Source of the DNA: Pseudomonas jessenii
GTDB taxonomy: Bacteria; Pseudomonadota; Gammaproteobacteria; Pseudomonadales; Pseudomonadaceae
Length of the DNA stretch: 64,000 bases
Assembly: GCF_002236115.1 (NCBI RefSeq)
Contig: NZ_NIWT01000002.1
Span: forward strand, 896,828-960,827
Reading direction: 5' to 3'
The notes under the pieces are model-generated. The model had not been told where the DNA came from. It searched no databases and was given only the letters and a program-made list of their open reading frames with translations. The translations under genes and the position numbers were made by a program. Positions within the stretch are counted from its first letter, which is position 1; the number at the start of each line of letters is the position of its first letter. This document shows positions 8,802-17,213 of this stretch, piece after piece.

Positions 8802-10211
8802 ATGCGTATTTCAGCTTTTTCTACGCTTGTGATCGCCATGCTGTTGGGCGGTTGCTCGTTGGCGCCCACTTATGAGCGGCCCGTTGCGCCGGTTGCGGAT
8901 AACTGGGCGGGTGAGTCGACGAAGCAGGGCAGTCCGATCAACCAACTGGTGTGGCAGACGTTTATCATCGATCCCGACCTGCGCCGGCTGGTGGTGATAG
9001 CTCTGGATAACAACCGCTCACTGCGCCAGACGCTTCTGGATATCGAGCAGGCCCGGGCGCAATACCGCATCCAGCGCGCCGACCGTGTACCGGGGTTGAA
9101 TGCCAACGCAGCGGGCAATCGTCAGCGCTTGCCGGCGGATCTGGCTAACAACGGCCGGCCGGGAGTTACCAGCGACTATCAGGTCGGCTTGTCGCTGCCT
9201 GAATACGAGCTGGATCTGTTCGGCCGCGTGAAGAGCCTCAGTGACTCCGCGTTGCAAGAGTACCTGGCCACCGAAGAGGCCGCCCGCGCCGCGCAGATCG
9301 CACTGATCGCCGAGGTCAGCCAGGCGTATCTGGTTCACGATGGCGCCCAGCGTCGCCTGGATCTGACCCAACAAACCCTGATCAGCCGCGAGTACTCGTT
9401 CGCCCTGATCAGCCAGCGCCGTTCGAACGGCACGGCGACTGCACTGGACTACCAGGAAGCGTTGGGGTTGGTGGAGCAATCGCGCGCAGAACAGGAAAGC
9501 AATCGGCGTCAGAAACAGCAGGCCTTTAACGCGCTGGTGCTGTTGCTCGGCACCAAAGACGCGGCGAAGTCGATTCCCGACTGGTTGCAAAAGGAGCCGA
9601 TGCTGGTTCAGGACATCGCACCTGACACCACGTCGGCGCTGATAGAGCGCCGACCGGACATTCTTGCCGCTGAGCATCGACTGCAGGCGCGCAATGCGGA
9701 CATTGGCGCTGCACGTGCGGCGTTCTTTCCGCGTATCAGTCTGACGGGCAGCTTCGGCACTTCCAGCGCGCAAATGTCCGGTTTGTTCGACGGTGGCTCT
9801 CGGTCCTGGAGTTTTGTGCCGAACCTGTCGCTGCCGTTGTTCGATGCTGGCCGCAACAATGCAGGGCTGAGTCTGGCCGAAGCCCGCAAGGACTCGGCGG
9901 TGGCGGCGTATGAGGGCACGATTCAGACAGCGTTTCGCGAGGTCGCCGATGCATTGGCCGCCACCGACACCTTGCGCCGGGAGGAGGCGGCCCGACGCGC
10001 GCTGGCCAATACCAGCAGCGAGACGCTGAAGCTGGCCAAGGCCCGTTATGAAGGTGGCATTGACAGTCACCTGCGTTACCTCGATGCCCAGCGCACCAGC
10101 TTCGTCAACGAGACGGCATTCATTGAGGTCAGCACTCAGCGACAGATTGCCTTGGTCGATCTGTTCCGCTCGCTGGGCGGAGGATGGTCCTCGCAAGTAG
10201 AGGCCAGATAA
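8802..10211 (+). CDS. outer-membrane efflux channel lipoprotein, OprM/TolC family
   Basis: Channel protein of 469 residues completing the tripartite pump. A lipoprotein signal ends in LLGGC near residue 18. Two repeated outer-membrane efflux domains follow; the second is marked by IERRPDILAAEHRLQARNADIGAARAA-type sequence, conserved in OprM proteins (near residues 281-306). The gene begins 3 bases after the permease stop, so it is translated from the same mRNA. A strong terminator follows at 10258. Confidence 0.92.
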   Translation: MRISAFSTLVIAMLLGGCSLAPTYERPVAPVADNWAGESTKQGSPINQLVWQTFIIDPDLRRLVVIALDNNRSLRQTLLDIEQARAQYRIQRADRVPGLNANAAGNRQRLPADLANNGRPGVTSDYQVGLSLPEYELDLFGRVKSLSDSALQEYLATEEAARAAQIALIAEVSQAYLVHDGAQRRLDLTQQTLISREYSFALISQRRSNGTATALDYQEALGLVEQSRAEQESNRRQKQQAFNALVLLLGTKDAAKSIPDWLQKEPMLVQDIAPDTTSALIERRPDILAAEHRLQARNADIGAARAAFFPRISLTGSFGTSSAQMSGLFDGGSRSWSFVPNLSLPLFDAGRNNAGLSLAEARKDSAVAAYEGTIQTAFREVADALAATDTLRREEAARRALANTSSETLKLAKARYEGGIDSHLRYLDAQRTSFVNETAFIEVSTQRQIALVDLFRSLGGGWSSQVEAR

Positions 10212-10257
10212 GAAGCTGGCAAGCGCTCCTTGGGTTGGTGCATCCAACCCGTTCTTT

Positions 10258-10296
10258 AGCCCCGTGGACCCGTTAGGTCACGGGGCTCTTTTTTTG
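10258..10296 (+). terminator. terminator of the efflux operon
   Basis: AGCCCCGTG and CACGGGGCT form a perfect 9-bp stem around a 12-base loop, followed by C and a run of T. It ends the pump operon ahead of the convergent TetR gene. Confidence 0.9.
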
Positions 10297-10315
10297 GAGG
10301 AGCGAAGGGTGGGGA

Positions 10316-10882
10316 TTATTGGGGACGTACTACGCCGGCAGCGCCATGCAAGAACATCTGCTCCAGCACATTGGCTGAGTTGGCACTGGCCGCACGCCCA
10401 CGGCGCTCCGCATCGACCATGCCGAAGATCATGGTCAGGAACAGTTCCGTGAAGACTGCTGCGGTGACATCGATGCGGAAGGCACCCAATTGTTGGCCGC
10501 GCAGAAAGAAAGCATCAAGGGCATCGGCATACGATTGCCAACGGTCCCCCTCACCATTTACCGGGAAGGTGTCTGGGCGATATTGAAAGAGCAGGAAAAC
10601 CAGCATTTCACGATGCACCAAATGCTCATTGATCAGACTACGCAGCGCCTGCACCGGCTCGCTGTGCAACAGGTCGGTCGTGGTGGTGATCTGGTTCAGC
10701 ACCGTCTCACCGTGGCTTTCCATCATCTGCACCAGGTTGTCACGGGTGCCGCAAAAGCGATGCAGCGTAGCCTTGCTCACGCCAGCAGCTTCAGCCAGTT
10801 CCTTGAGCGTCGCCCGCGGGCGATCAACGATGGCCAGGGCCAGCGCTTTGATGAGTCTTTCGTCTTGCGGAGTCAGGGACAT
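10316..10882 (-). CDS. TetR-family repressor, paralog 2
   Basis: 188 residues, full-length paralog of the TetR protein at 3791-4363. The helix-turn-helix reads LKELAEAAGVSKATLHRFCG (about residues 26-45), nearly identical to the paralog's recognition region, so the two may share operator specificity. It is convergent with the efflux operon and divergent from the small peptide and FadB-like genes. A palindromic operator candidate with perfect 9-bp arms lies 78 bases upstream of its start (10960-10995). I infer control of the peptide / FadB-like / SDR transcription unit, with possible cross-talk to the efflux promoter. Confidence 0.85.
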   Translation of the reverse strand: MSLTPQDERLIKALALAIVDRPRATLKELAEAAGVSKATLHRFCGTRDNLVQMMESHGETVLNQITTTTDLLHSEPVQALRSLINEHLVHREMLVFLLFQYRPDTFPVNGEGDRWQSYADALDAFFLRGQQLGAFRIDVTAAVFTELFLTMIFGMVDAERRGRAASANSANVLEQMFLHGAAGVVRPQ

Positions 10883-10959
10883 CAGTCGGTCTCGGATCGA
10901 ATTTCAATGCCGGGAATTGTGCAGGAAAAGCTCATCACTGCAACGAAAACCGCAGAACA

Positions 10960-10995
10960 TGAGCAAATTACTTCATCTGAGACATTATTTGCTCA
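10960..10995. promoter_or_regulatory. palindromic TetR operator candidate, copy 2
   Basis: TGAGCAAAT and ATTTGCTCA are perfect 9-bp inverted arms separated by 18 bases. The inner part (CTGAGACATTATT) matches the region at 4394-4427 in the other TetR promoter. It lies between the TetR start and the AraC-type block at 11048. Confidence 0.6.
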
Positions 10996-11047
10996 GGTCT
11001 CGGCTTTCAAATTTCACCAGGTTCTGAGGCGCTTGAAAGTCATGAAC

Positions 11048-11124
11048 TGCAAAATACATGGCGTGATCTGCCAAGCTTTTGCATCGGCCGTTATCCAGAA
11101 TCGAAACCCTCAATAACAAAAGAC
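11048..11124 (+). promoter_or_regulatory. AraC-type operator and promoter block, copy 2
   Basis: TGCAAA at 11048 and TGCCAA at 11069 form a 21-base repeat, and CAATAACAAAAGAC lies at 11111-11124. It aligns without gaps to 3503-3579 (offset 7,545 bases). It precedes the second small peptide gene and then the FadB-like gene. Confidence 0.6.
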
Positions 11125-11161
11125 ACTGCATTTGGCTCCCGCCAAATGACGGAGGTTTCCG

Positions 11162-11320
11162 ATGCGCCGATTCCTGCTCTCCTGCCTGACTGTAACCATG
11201 ACCGCGATACTGGCTTCGGGGGCTATCTACGCCTTTGGATCAGTGGTTTCGAGTCGCGTCTCCAACGCTCACCCGAATTATCCAATCACCAGCATCAACG
11301 AAGTCTTCAGGCATTTTTGA
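11162..11320 (+). CDS. small membrane or exported peptide, copy 2 (52 aa)
   Basis: Unrecognised 52-residue protein starting MRRFLLSCLTVTMTAILASG, a basic start followed by a hydrophobic stretch, and ending PITSINEVFRHF. The ribosome site GGAGG lies 6 bases before the ATG. It is homologous to the peptide at 3617-3763 and sits behind the same promoter block. The FadB-like gene starts 74 bases downstream on the same strand, so the peptide is the first cistron of that transcription unit. Known families give no clue to function. The conserved C-terminal tail (I, acidic residue, F, HF-stop) is the most constrained part. Confidence 0.65.
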   Translation: MRRFLLSCLTVTMTAILASGAIYAFGSVVSSRVSNAHPNYPITSINEVFRHF

Positions 11321-11393
11321 CGAATCGCGGCCAACGAGCGCATCCCCGCGTGCTCAGCGTTAAGCAGTCGTGCAGCAACATAAGGATCCCCCA

Positions 11394-13505
11394 ATGAGCG
11401 ACCTCATCCACTATCGTCTCGAAGACGGTCTGGCCCTGATAGGCCTGGCCCATCCACCGGTCAATGCACTCGGCCAGCCTCTGCGCGCCGCTATCATTGA
11501 CGCTTGCGAGCGCGCAGCCGCTGACGAAAGGGTGGAAGCAATCATCCTCTACGGCGAGCACGGTATGTTTAGTGCTGGCGCCGATATCACGGAATTCGGC
11601 ACCGAGGCCTCCTTCGCCGAGCCGGACCTACCCAGCACGCTGGTTCGCTTGACCCAGATCCACAAACCGCTGGTTGCCGCCATTGGCAAGTTGGCCTTGG
11701 GTGGTGGTATGGAACTGGCTCTGGCCTGTGGGTACCGGATTGGTGAGCCGAGCACCCGAGTGGGTTTATCGGAAATAAACCTGGGACTGTTGCCCGGCGC
11801 AGGCGGGACACAGCGCCTGCCAAGGCTTATCGGCGCTGAATCGGCGCTGAATCTGATTCTTTCTGGTCAACAAATAGACGCCGAACGCGCTCGCATGCTG
11901 GGCATCCTCGACCGCATCGCTACCGCTGCCGAGCAACTGCTGGATGAGGCGCGCGCTTATGCCAACGAGCTGATCGACTACGGCGCCCCGGCGCGGCCGA
12001 CAGAGGCTTGGCCGGAACCGGCCGAGGACCTGCCGGGTGATTTCCTCGCCCGCTACCGCACCGAGCATGAGCCGCGCTGGAAAAGCCGATTGGCCCCGCG
12101 TCTGGTGCTCTCTGCGCTGGAAGCGGCGTGCCTGCTGCCGCTGGAGGAGGGCCTCGCCCGAGAACTGGCGTTGTTCAAGCAGGCCGAGGCTTCCCGCCAG
12201 TCGAAGGCGCTGCGCCATGTGTTCTTCGCTGAGCGCGAGGCCGGACGCATTCCAGGTATCGGGGCGGACATTGCGCTGCGCAAGGTTGATAAGGTTGCGG
12301 TGATCGGAGCCGGCACCATGGGCGGTGGCATCGCCATGAACTTCGCCAACGCCGGTATCCCTGTAGCTCTGCTTGAGCTCAAGGGGGAGGCGCTGGACAA
12401 CGGCCTGATGCAGATCCGCAAAAACTACGAGATCAGCGTCAAGCGCGGAAAGATGACCGCCGAACAACTGGAACAGCGCATGGACCTGCTATTCGGCACC
12501 CTTGACTACAACGATTTGGCCGATGCCGACCTGGTGATCGAAGCGGTGTTCGAGCAGATGGAAATCAAGCAGCAGGTATTCCGCACCCTTGAAAAGGTGT
12601 GTAAGCCAGGTGCCATTCTCGCCACCAACACCTCGTCACTCGATGTCGACGCCATTGCGGCCACCGTCTCCCGTCCGCAGGACGTGATCGGTCTGCACTT
12701 CTTCAGTCCGGCCAATGTTATGCGCCTGCTGGAGGTAGTACGCGGTAAGGCCACTGCGCCGGATGTACTGGCAACCACCATGAAGATCGCCAAGCATATT
12801 GGCAAGCTACCGGTGCTCTCCGGCGTTTGCTTTGGTTTCATCGGCAACCGCATGCTCGAGCCTTATTCCCGTGAAGCCCATCGCCTGGTGTTGGAGGGGG
12901 CGACACCGGCGCAGGTAGACGGTGTGCTCACCGGCCTGGACCTCAATATGGGCATATTCAGCATGCTGGACCTTGCCGGTATCGATGTGAGTTTCTTGAT
13001 ACGCGATTCGAATCGGGCCGCCATTGCCCATGACGAAACCTACTGCCGCCTTGGAGAGGAACTCTATGCCCTAGGGCGATACGGCCAGAAAACCGGGCGG
13101 GGCTTCTACCTTTATGAGGGGCGCAACTGTAAGGAGGACGACGAGGTGGTGGTGCTGGCAGAGCGCCTTGCCGATGAGCTGGAAGTCCCCCGACGTTCCA
13201 TCGATGATCAGGAAATCCATGACCGTTGCATGTTCATGCTGATCAACGAAGGCATCCAGTTACTGGACGAAGGCATCGCTCTGCGCGCCAGCGACATCGA
13301 TCTGGTCTGGATCAACGGCTACGGATTTCCGGCTCATCTCGGCGGCCCGATGCATTATGCCGAGCAGTTGGGACTGGACAAGGTGCTGGCCGGTATTGAG
13401 CACTACCGTCACGTTCTAGGCGAGTACGGCCAGATGTGGTTCCAGCCGGCACAGTTGCTGGAGCGCCTGGTCGCTGCTGGCAATACCCGCATCGAAATCA
13501 TCTGA
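11394..13505 (+). CDS. FadB/FadJ-like bifunctional enoyl-CoA hydratase / 3-hydroxyacyl-CoA dehydrogenase
   Basis: Beta-oxidation enzyme of 703 residues. The N-terminal crotonase domain (about 1-190) has the oxyanion segments GMFSAGADITEFG and GKLALGGGMELALACGYRIG. A Rossmann domain begins near residue 300 (VIGAGTMGGGIAMNFANAG), followed by 3-hydroxyacyl-CoA dehydrogenase C-terminal domains with HFFSPANVMRLLEVV. The order and length match the multifunctional-enzyme-type FadJ relatives. The ATG at 11394 has AAGGAT upstream. It would hydrate an enoyl-CoA and oxidise the 3-hydroxyacyl-CoA to the ketoacyl-CoA for the thiolase. It lies far from the thiolase at 27938 but in the same island. Regulation by the AraC block and TetR operator upstream is inferred. 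Confidence 0.92.
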   Translation: MSDLIHYRLEDGLALIGLAHPPVNALGQPLRAAIIDACERAAADERVEAIILYGEHGMFSAGADITEFGTEASFAEPDLPSTLVRLTQIHKPLVAAIGKLALGGGMELALACGYRIGEPSTRVGLSEINLGLLPGAGGTQRLPRLIGAESALNLILSGQQIDAERARMLGILDRIATAAEQLLDEARAYANELIDYGAPARPTEAWPEPAEDLPGDFLARYRTEHEPRWKSRLAPRLVLSALEAACLLPLEEGLARELALFKQAEASRQSKALRHVFFAEREAGRIPGIGADIALRKVDKVAVIGAGTMGGGIAMNFANAGIPVALLELKGEALDNGLMQIRKNYEISVKRGKMTAEQLEQRMDLLFGTLDYNDLADADLVIEAVFEQMEIKQQVFRTLEKVCKPGAILATNTSSLDVDAIAATVSRPQDVIGLHFFSPANVMRLLEVVRGKATAPDVLATTMKIAKHIGKLPVLSGVCFGFIGNRMLEPYSREAHRLVLEGATPAQVDGVLTGLDLNMGIFSMLDLAGIDVSFLIRDSNRAAIAHDETYCRLGEELYALGRYGQKTGRGFYLYEGRNCKEDDEVVVLAERLADELEVPRRSIDDQEIHDRCMFMLINEGIQLLDEGIALRASDIDLVWINGYGFPAHLGGPMHYAEQLGLDKVLAGIEHYRHVLGEYGQMWFQPAQLLERLVAAGNTRIEII

Positions 13506-13570
13506 AATTCCCTCTCGCTCCGGGGAGCAGGGCGAGTCATGAGGGCGACCACGCATCTCCCTTATCCTGG

Positions 13571-13591
13571 CCCTCTCTCAGAGGGAGAGGG
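13571..13591. repeat. GC-rich intergenic hairpin
   Basis: CCCTCTC and GAGAGGG pair across a 7-base loop. The region 13510-13591 resembles the many CCCTCTCC-type intergenic repeats of Pseudomonas. No T run follows, so it is probably an RNA-level processing or repeat element rather than a terminator. Confidence 0.4.
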
Positions 13592-13618
13592 AACCCAATA
13601 TACATGCAAGGCACCACC

Positions 13619-13759
13619 ATGAAAGAACCCGTGATTCACTTCACTGCCCACACACTGATTACCAAGGCCGCTTGTGGCGCGGTCAACGGTGCCATGTCGC
13701 GGCCCTGGGCCAGCCAGTTGACCCTGTGCGTCATCTGTATCGCAGTCGAGGTGTATTGA
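13619..13759 (+). CDS. small ORF of 46 aa overlapping the SDR start
   Basis: Unrecognised protein starting MKEPVIHFTAHTLITKAACG, with a hydrophobic C-terminal stretch (LTLCVICIAVEVY). Its TGA overlaps the ATG of the short-chain dehydrogenase by one base, which suggests translational coupling. The ribosome site is weak (AAGG about 9 bases upstream). It may be a real peptide or only a leader that feeds ribosomes to the SDR gene. Confidence 0.4.
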   Translation: MKEPVIHFTAHTLITKAACGAVNGAMSRPWASQLTLCVICIAVEVY

Positions 13760-14541
13760 TGGATCGCGACTTCGCCCAGCGCTTCTCCTTGGCCGGCCGA
13801 ACGGTGCTGATCACTGGCGCCTCCAGCGGCATTGGCGCGCACTTGTCGCGGATCGCCGCTCGCGCTGGCGCCCGCGTCGTGCTCGCTGCGCGGCGCGTCG
13901 AGCGGCTCGAACAAGTTGCCAAGGACATCGAGTGGGAGAGTGGCCAGGCGCTGTCGGTCGCTCTCGACGTCACCGACCGGGCTAGCGTCGAGGCGGCCTT
14001 CGACACCGCCGAGGCGCACTTCGGGGTAGTCGACGTAGTGCTCAACAATGCCGGCATCGGCAATGGCCAACGCCCGCTGGAAATCGGTGAGGAAGATTGG
14101 CGTGCAATGCTGGCGACCAACCTCGACGGTGTCTGGCGCGTTGCTCAGGTCGCAGCGCAGCGGCTGGTTAAAGCAGGACGTAGCGGCAGCATCGTCAATA
14201 TTGCCTCGATACTTGGTCTACGAGTCGGCACCGGCTATAGCCATTACTGCGCCGCCAAAGCAGGCGTGGTGCAACTGACCAAGTCGCTGGCGCTGGAGCT
14301 CGCGCGCTACAAGATTCGCGTCAACGCCATAGCCCCGGGCTACTTCAAGACGGAAATGAATGAAGCTTTTTTCGATAGTGACAAGGGCATCAACTACATA
14401 CGTGAGCTGATTCCCATGCGCCGATTAGGCGAACTCCACGAGCTGGAAGGGCCGTTTCTACTGCTCGCCAGCGATGCCGGTGCGTTCATGAACGGTAGCG
14501 TTCTGGCAGTGGATGGAGGTCAATTGGTCAGTAGCTTGTAA
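13759..14541 (+). CDS. short-chain dehydrogenase/reductase (SDR)
   Basis: NAD(P)-dependent oxidoreductase of 260 residues, classical SDR. The Rossmann motif TGASSGIG lies near residue 20 and NNAG near 97. The catalytic triad is visible: serine in NIASILG, then YSHYCAAKAG with tyrosine and lysine. The C-terminal substrate region is full length. The start is the ATG that overlaps the preceding small ORF's stop, with GAGG 8 bases upstream; an in-frame upstream start would lie within that ORF. It probably forms a unit with the FadB-like gene and oxidises or reduces a hydroxyl or keto group in the island's pathway. Confidence 0.9.
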   Translation: MDRDFAQRFSLAGRTVLITGASSGIGAHLSRIAARAGARVVLAARRVERLEQVAKDIEWESGQALSVALDVTDRASVEAAFDTAEAHFGVVDVVLNNAGIGNGQRPLEIGEEDWRAMLATNLDGVWRVAQVAAQRLVKAGRSGSIVNIASILGLRVGTGYSHYCAAKAGVVQLTKSLALELARYKIRVNAIAPGYFKTEMNEAFFDSDKGINYIRELIPMRRLGELHELEGPFLLLASDAGAFMNGSVLAVDGGQLVSSL

Positions 14542-14736
14542 GCAAGTTCGATGACAAGGCTTGTGCTCAGACAGAGTCGCCAGCTGCAACCATGATCTGG
14601 TTGAGCACTGACTTGCCATACTTCACCGGTACCTCCAACAGCTATATCCGCCACAGCTCAACAAATCACTCAGGCCCCGGCGATCACCCACCGGGGTACA
14701 GGTTGATGATCGTCAGGTAGATACGGATCGAAATGT

Positions 14737-15318
14737 TCAGCGGCTGGCCACTAATAGCGCTACAGCTTCGCAGGCCGTTTCAGTTTCTGCCTCCAGCCGT
14801 GCCAAGTCTCCATGAGCGGACCAGGCGATGATCAGACCATCTACAAGGTGAACCAACAGTCGACTTGTGGCCTTCAAGAAGGCCTTGTCGAATTGCGTAC
14901 CGATGGCTTTTTCCATTGCCTGTTCCGTTGCTTCTATCGCTACCGCGTAGATCCTGGTCGCCATCTCGGGATTGTTGCGCATGGCCCAGAAGAAAAGCTC
15001 GGTTTGTGCCTTGGCGATGTCGGGGTTGGTGGAGAACCACGTGACTAATTGGCGAAGCATTTCCGCTGTCGTTTCCGCTGCGGTAGTTCCCGCAGGCACG
15101 TTCGTCAGGGCCTGGTGTGGCAAGTTGAAAAGAGACTCATAGACCGCATAGAGGAGGTCGTCTTTTGTATGAAACACATAGTGCAGCGACGCGAGAGGAC
15201 AGCCTGCGGCAGCGGCGATACGTCGAGTCGTTGCATTGGCAACCCCATGTTCAGCAATCACTTTGACAGTGGCTTCCACGAAGTCCTGTCTACGCAATTC
15301 AGCGCCCACTCTGGCCAT
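14737..15318 (-). CDS. TetR-family repressor 3
   Basis: About 193 residues. The helix-turn-helix region ATTRRIAAAAGCPLASLHYVF (first residues about 30-50) is typical of TetR proteins that sense acyl-CoA or aromatic compounds. It is transcribed away from the DUF1329 operon across a 448-base region. That region contains a 24-bp AAC-N4-GTT palindrome (15485-15508) and a perfect 12-bp inverted repeat (15655-15688). The start may be the ATG at 15318 or the TTG at 15324, which sits closer to the AAGGAG site. It probably represses the envelope cassette and itself. Confidence 0.85.
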   Translation of the reverse strand: MARVGAELRRQDFVEATVKVIAEHGVANATTRRIAAAAGCPLASLHYVFHTKDDLLYAVYESLFNLPHQALTNVPAGTTAAETTAEMLRQLVTWFSTNPDIAKAQTELFFWAMRNNPEMATRIYAVAIEATEQAMEKAIGTQFDKAFLKATSRLLVHLVDGLIIAWSAHGDLARLEAETETACEAVALLVASR

Positions 15319-15484
15319 AGTCAAGCAATCTCCTTTGTTACTGCAGTAGCGCCTGCCTGGGGGGCGGCGTCAACGCCGGCGGATGCTACAGCATGACTGG
15401 TCTGCGAGTCATGAGCCGGCGTGGAGCGACGCATGGGTTTTGTTGCCAGTGGCACACGTGAATAGCTCATTCCAATGCGGTGAT

Positions 15485-15508
15485 AATACGTAACAATTGT
15501 TTCGTAAA
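15485..15508. promoter_or_regulatory. 24-bp AAC-N4-GTT operator, copy D
   Basis: AATACGTAAC, four bases AATT, GTTTCGTAAA: imperfect palindrome matching copies at 23643, 35848 and 38740. It lies 167 bases upstream of the TetR 3 start. Confidence 0.55.
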
Positions 15509-15654
15509 TTCCCAGATTGGTGCGGCCTGCTGAAACAAGCGGGTGCGTCGGTGAGTAAGCAGTGTTGCCTGGCCGATTGATCAAATTTCTAACACATTGA
15601 TAACTAAGCAAATTCATTTTGCCTCCATGGTTTGGCATGTGGTTTGCTTTGTAG

Positions 15655-15688
15655 TCAATTGACTTGGTCAAGTGATCAAGTCAATTGA
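15655..15688. promoter_or_regulatory. perfect 12-bp inverted repeat before the DUF1329 gene
   Basis: TCAATTGACTTG and CAAGTCAATTGA are perfect arms around ten bases that themselves contain TCAAGTGAT. It is 77 bases upstream of the DUF1329 start and no T run follows, so it is more likely a repressor operator than a terminator. The TetR encoded divergently is the obvious candidate ligand. Confidence 0.6.
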
Positions 15689-15765
15689 TTATAGAGTGTG
15701 ACACAGCCCGAGTCTTCCCTCCAGGAAGGTCGCGCCGCCGGTTCCAGCCCCATGAGGATCTTCCA

Positions 15766-17190
15766 ATGAATGAAGTTATTGAGCGGCCATGCGCCGGTAT
15801 CTCCACCAGAAGTGGAGTCAGGCATCTGATCGTGGCATTGGCAGCAATGGCTGCTATCGGCACTGTTCAAGCTGCACAGAAGGATCCTGCGCTGCTCGGT
15901 ACGAAGCTAACGCCGCTGGGAGGGGAGGTCGCGGCAAGTGCTGATGGGGTCATCCCGGCCTGGACACCACCCGGTCAGCAGGGCGGTGGCTGGACTTATG
16001 GCCAGGTGCGTGGTCAATCCTGGAAATTCAAGAACGACAAGCCGCTTTTCAGTATCGACTCCAACAATGTCTCGCAATATGCGAACAAGCTTTCACCCGG
16101 TCAGGTGGAACTGTTCAAGAAAATCCCGGGCTATCGCATGGACGTGTATCCGACCCGTCGTAGCTGCGGCGTGCCCGACTTTGTCGCTGATAACACCAGG
16201 AAGAACGTCGGGTTCGCCACATTGGATGCCGATGGCCTGGCGCTGAAAGAAGCCCACGTACCCGGTATTCCATTCCCTATGCCGAGCACCGGTGCCGAGG
16301 TGATGTGGAACATGAAAATGCGCTACCGCGGCGTTGGTTTCGATATGTCCAAGACCGTTTCCGGGATATCGCCGCGCAAGGGGGGGAACGACTGGCTGCG
16401 CACTTCGACGGACTGGTTCATGTATACCCCATGGGGAGAAAAGGGCAGTGCGTTGTTCTCTTCCTTCGATCGCCTGGAAGTCGCCACTTATTTCTCCTAT
16501 CTGGATCCTGCTGCCCTTGCCGGACAGGCCGGTGTGGTGACTACCAAGGCCGGCGAACAGGCGACCACGTTCTATTACTTCCCCGGCCAGCGTCGTGTGC
16601 GTCGCATGCCCGCCTACTCCTACGACTCTCCACAAATTGGTCTCGATAATCAGTACACCATCGATGAGTCGAACGTGTTCTTCGGGCCGATGGACCGCTT
16701 CGACTGGAAGCTGGTCGGCAAGCAGGAGTTGTTGGTGCCCTACAACGCCTTCGGGGCCTATGACGCCTCTGCCAACATTGAGAGTGTGGCCAAGCGTGAT
16801 TACATCGCGCCCGAATCACGCCGCTATGAATTGCATCGTGTCTGGGTCGTCGAGGCCACGGTTCGCCAGGGCATGCGCCACCAGGCTCCGAAGCGACTCT
16901 TCTACATCGATGAAGATAGCTGGAACGCGCTGATGGCTGTCGACTACGACAAGCAAGGGCAAATCTGGAAGGTTCGCGAAGGCTATACGATCCCGGTCTA
17001 CGAGACAGGCACCTGCGATATGGAGGCACAGGTGCAGTACAACCTGGTTGACGGTCGCTACCTGTACGACATGACGTCTGTCGGAGTGGGTAAGAACGAT
17101 CACCGCTGGCTCACCGAGAGTACCGGCAACCCCCGCCTGAAGCGTGACTTCTACACATCCGACAACTTGCGTGCCATCAGTGAACGCTGA
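15766..17190 (+). CDS. DUF1329 protein, exported
   Basis: 474-residue protein with a hydrophobic segment near residues 25-45 (LIVALAAMAAIGTVQAA) that looks like a signal peptide with AQA/AA cleavage. The body is DUF1329: LGTKLTPLGGEVAASADGVIPAWTPP-type start (residues 50-75), then KPLFSIDSNNVSQYANKLSPGQ. These periplasmic proteins are related in fold to lipoprotein carriers. They are consistently found beside DUF1302 outer-membrane proteins, MMPL-type transporters and YCF48 proteins in degraders of steroids and other hydrophobic compounds. The start ATG has GAGGAT upstream; longer in-frame starts are poor. First gene of a four-gene cassette. Confidence 0.88.
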   Translation: MNEVIERPCAGISTRSGVRHLIVALAAMAAIGTVQAAQKDPALLGTKLTPLGGEVAASADGVIPAWTPPGQQGGGWTYGQVRGQSWKFKNDKPLFSIDSNNVSQYANKLSPGQVELFKKIPGYRMDVYPTRRSCGVPDFVADNTRKNVGFATLDADGLALKEAHVPGIPFPMPSTGAEVMWNMKMRYRGVGFDMSKTVSGISPRKGGNDWLRTSTDWFMYTPWGEKGSALFSSFDRLEVATYFSYLDPAALAGQAGVVTTKAGEQATTFYYFPGQRRVRRMPAYSYDSPQIGLDNQYTIDESNVFFGPMDRFDWKLVGKQELLVPYNAFGAYDASANIESVAKRDYIAPESRRYELHRVWVVEATVRQGMRHQAPKRLFYIDEDSWNALMAVDYDKQGQIWKVREGYTIPVYETGTCDMEAQVQYNLVDGRYLYDMTSVGVGKNDHRWLTESTGNPRLKRDFYTSDNLRAISER

Positions 17191-17213
17191 AAAGCGATCG
17201 GTCGAGAGCCATC

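Noticed and set aside
8801..10250. Long open frame on the minus strand opposite the outer-membrane channel gene
   Set aside because: Arises from the codon bias of the real gene on the plus strand, which has clear OprM motifs and lipobox.
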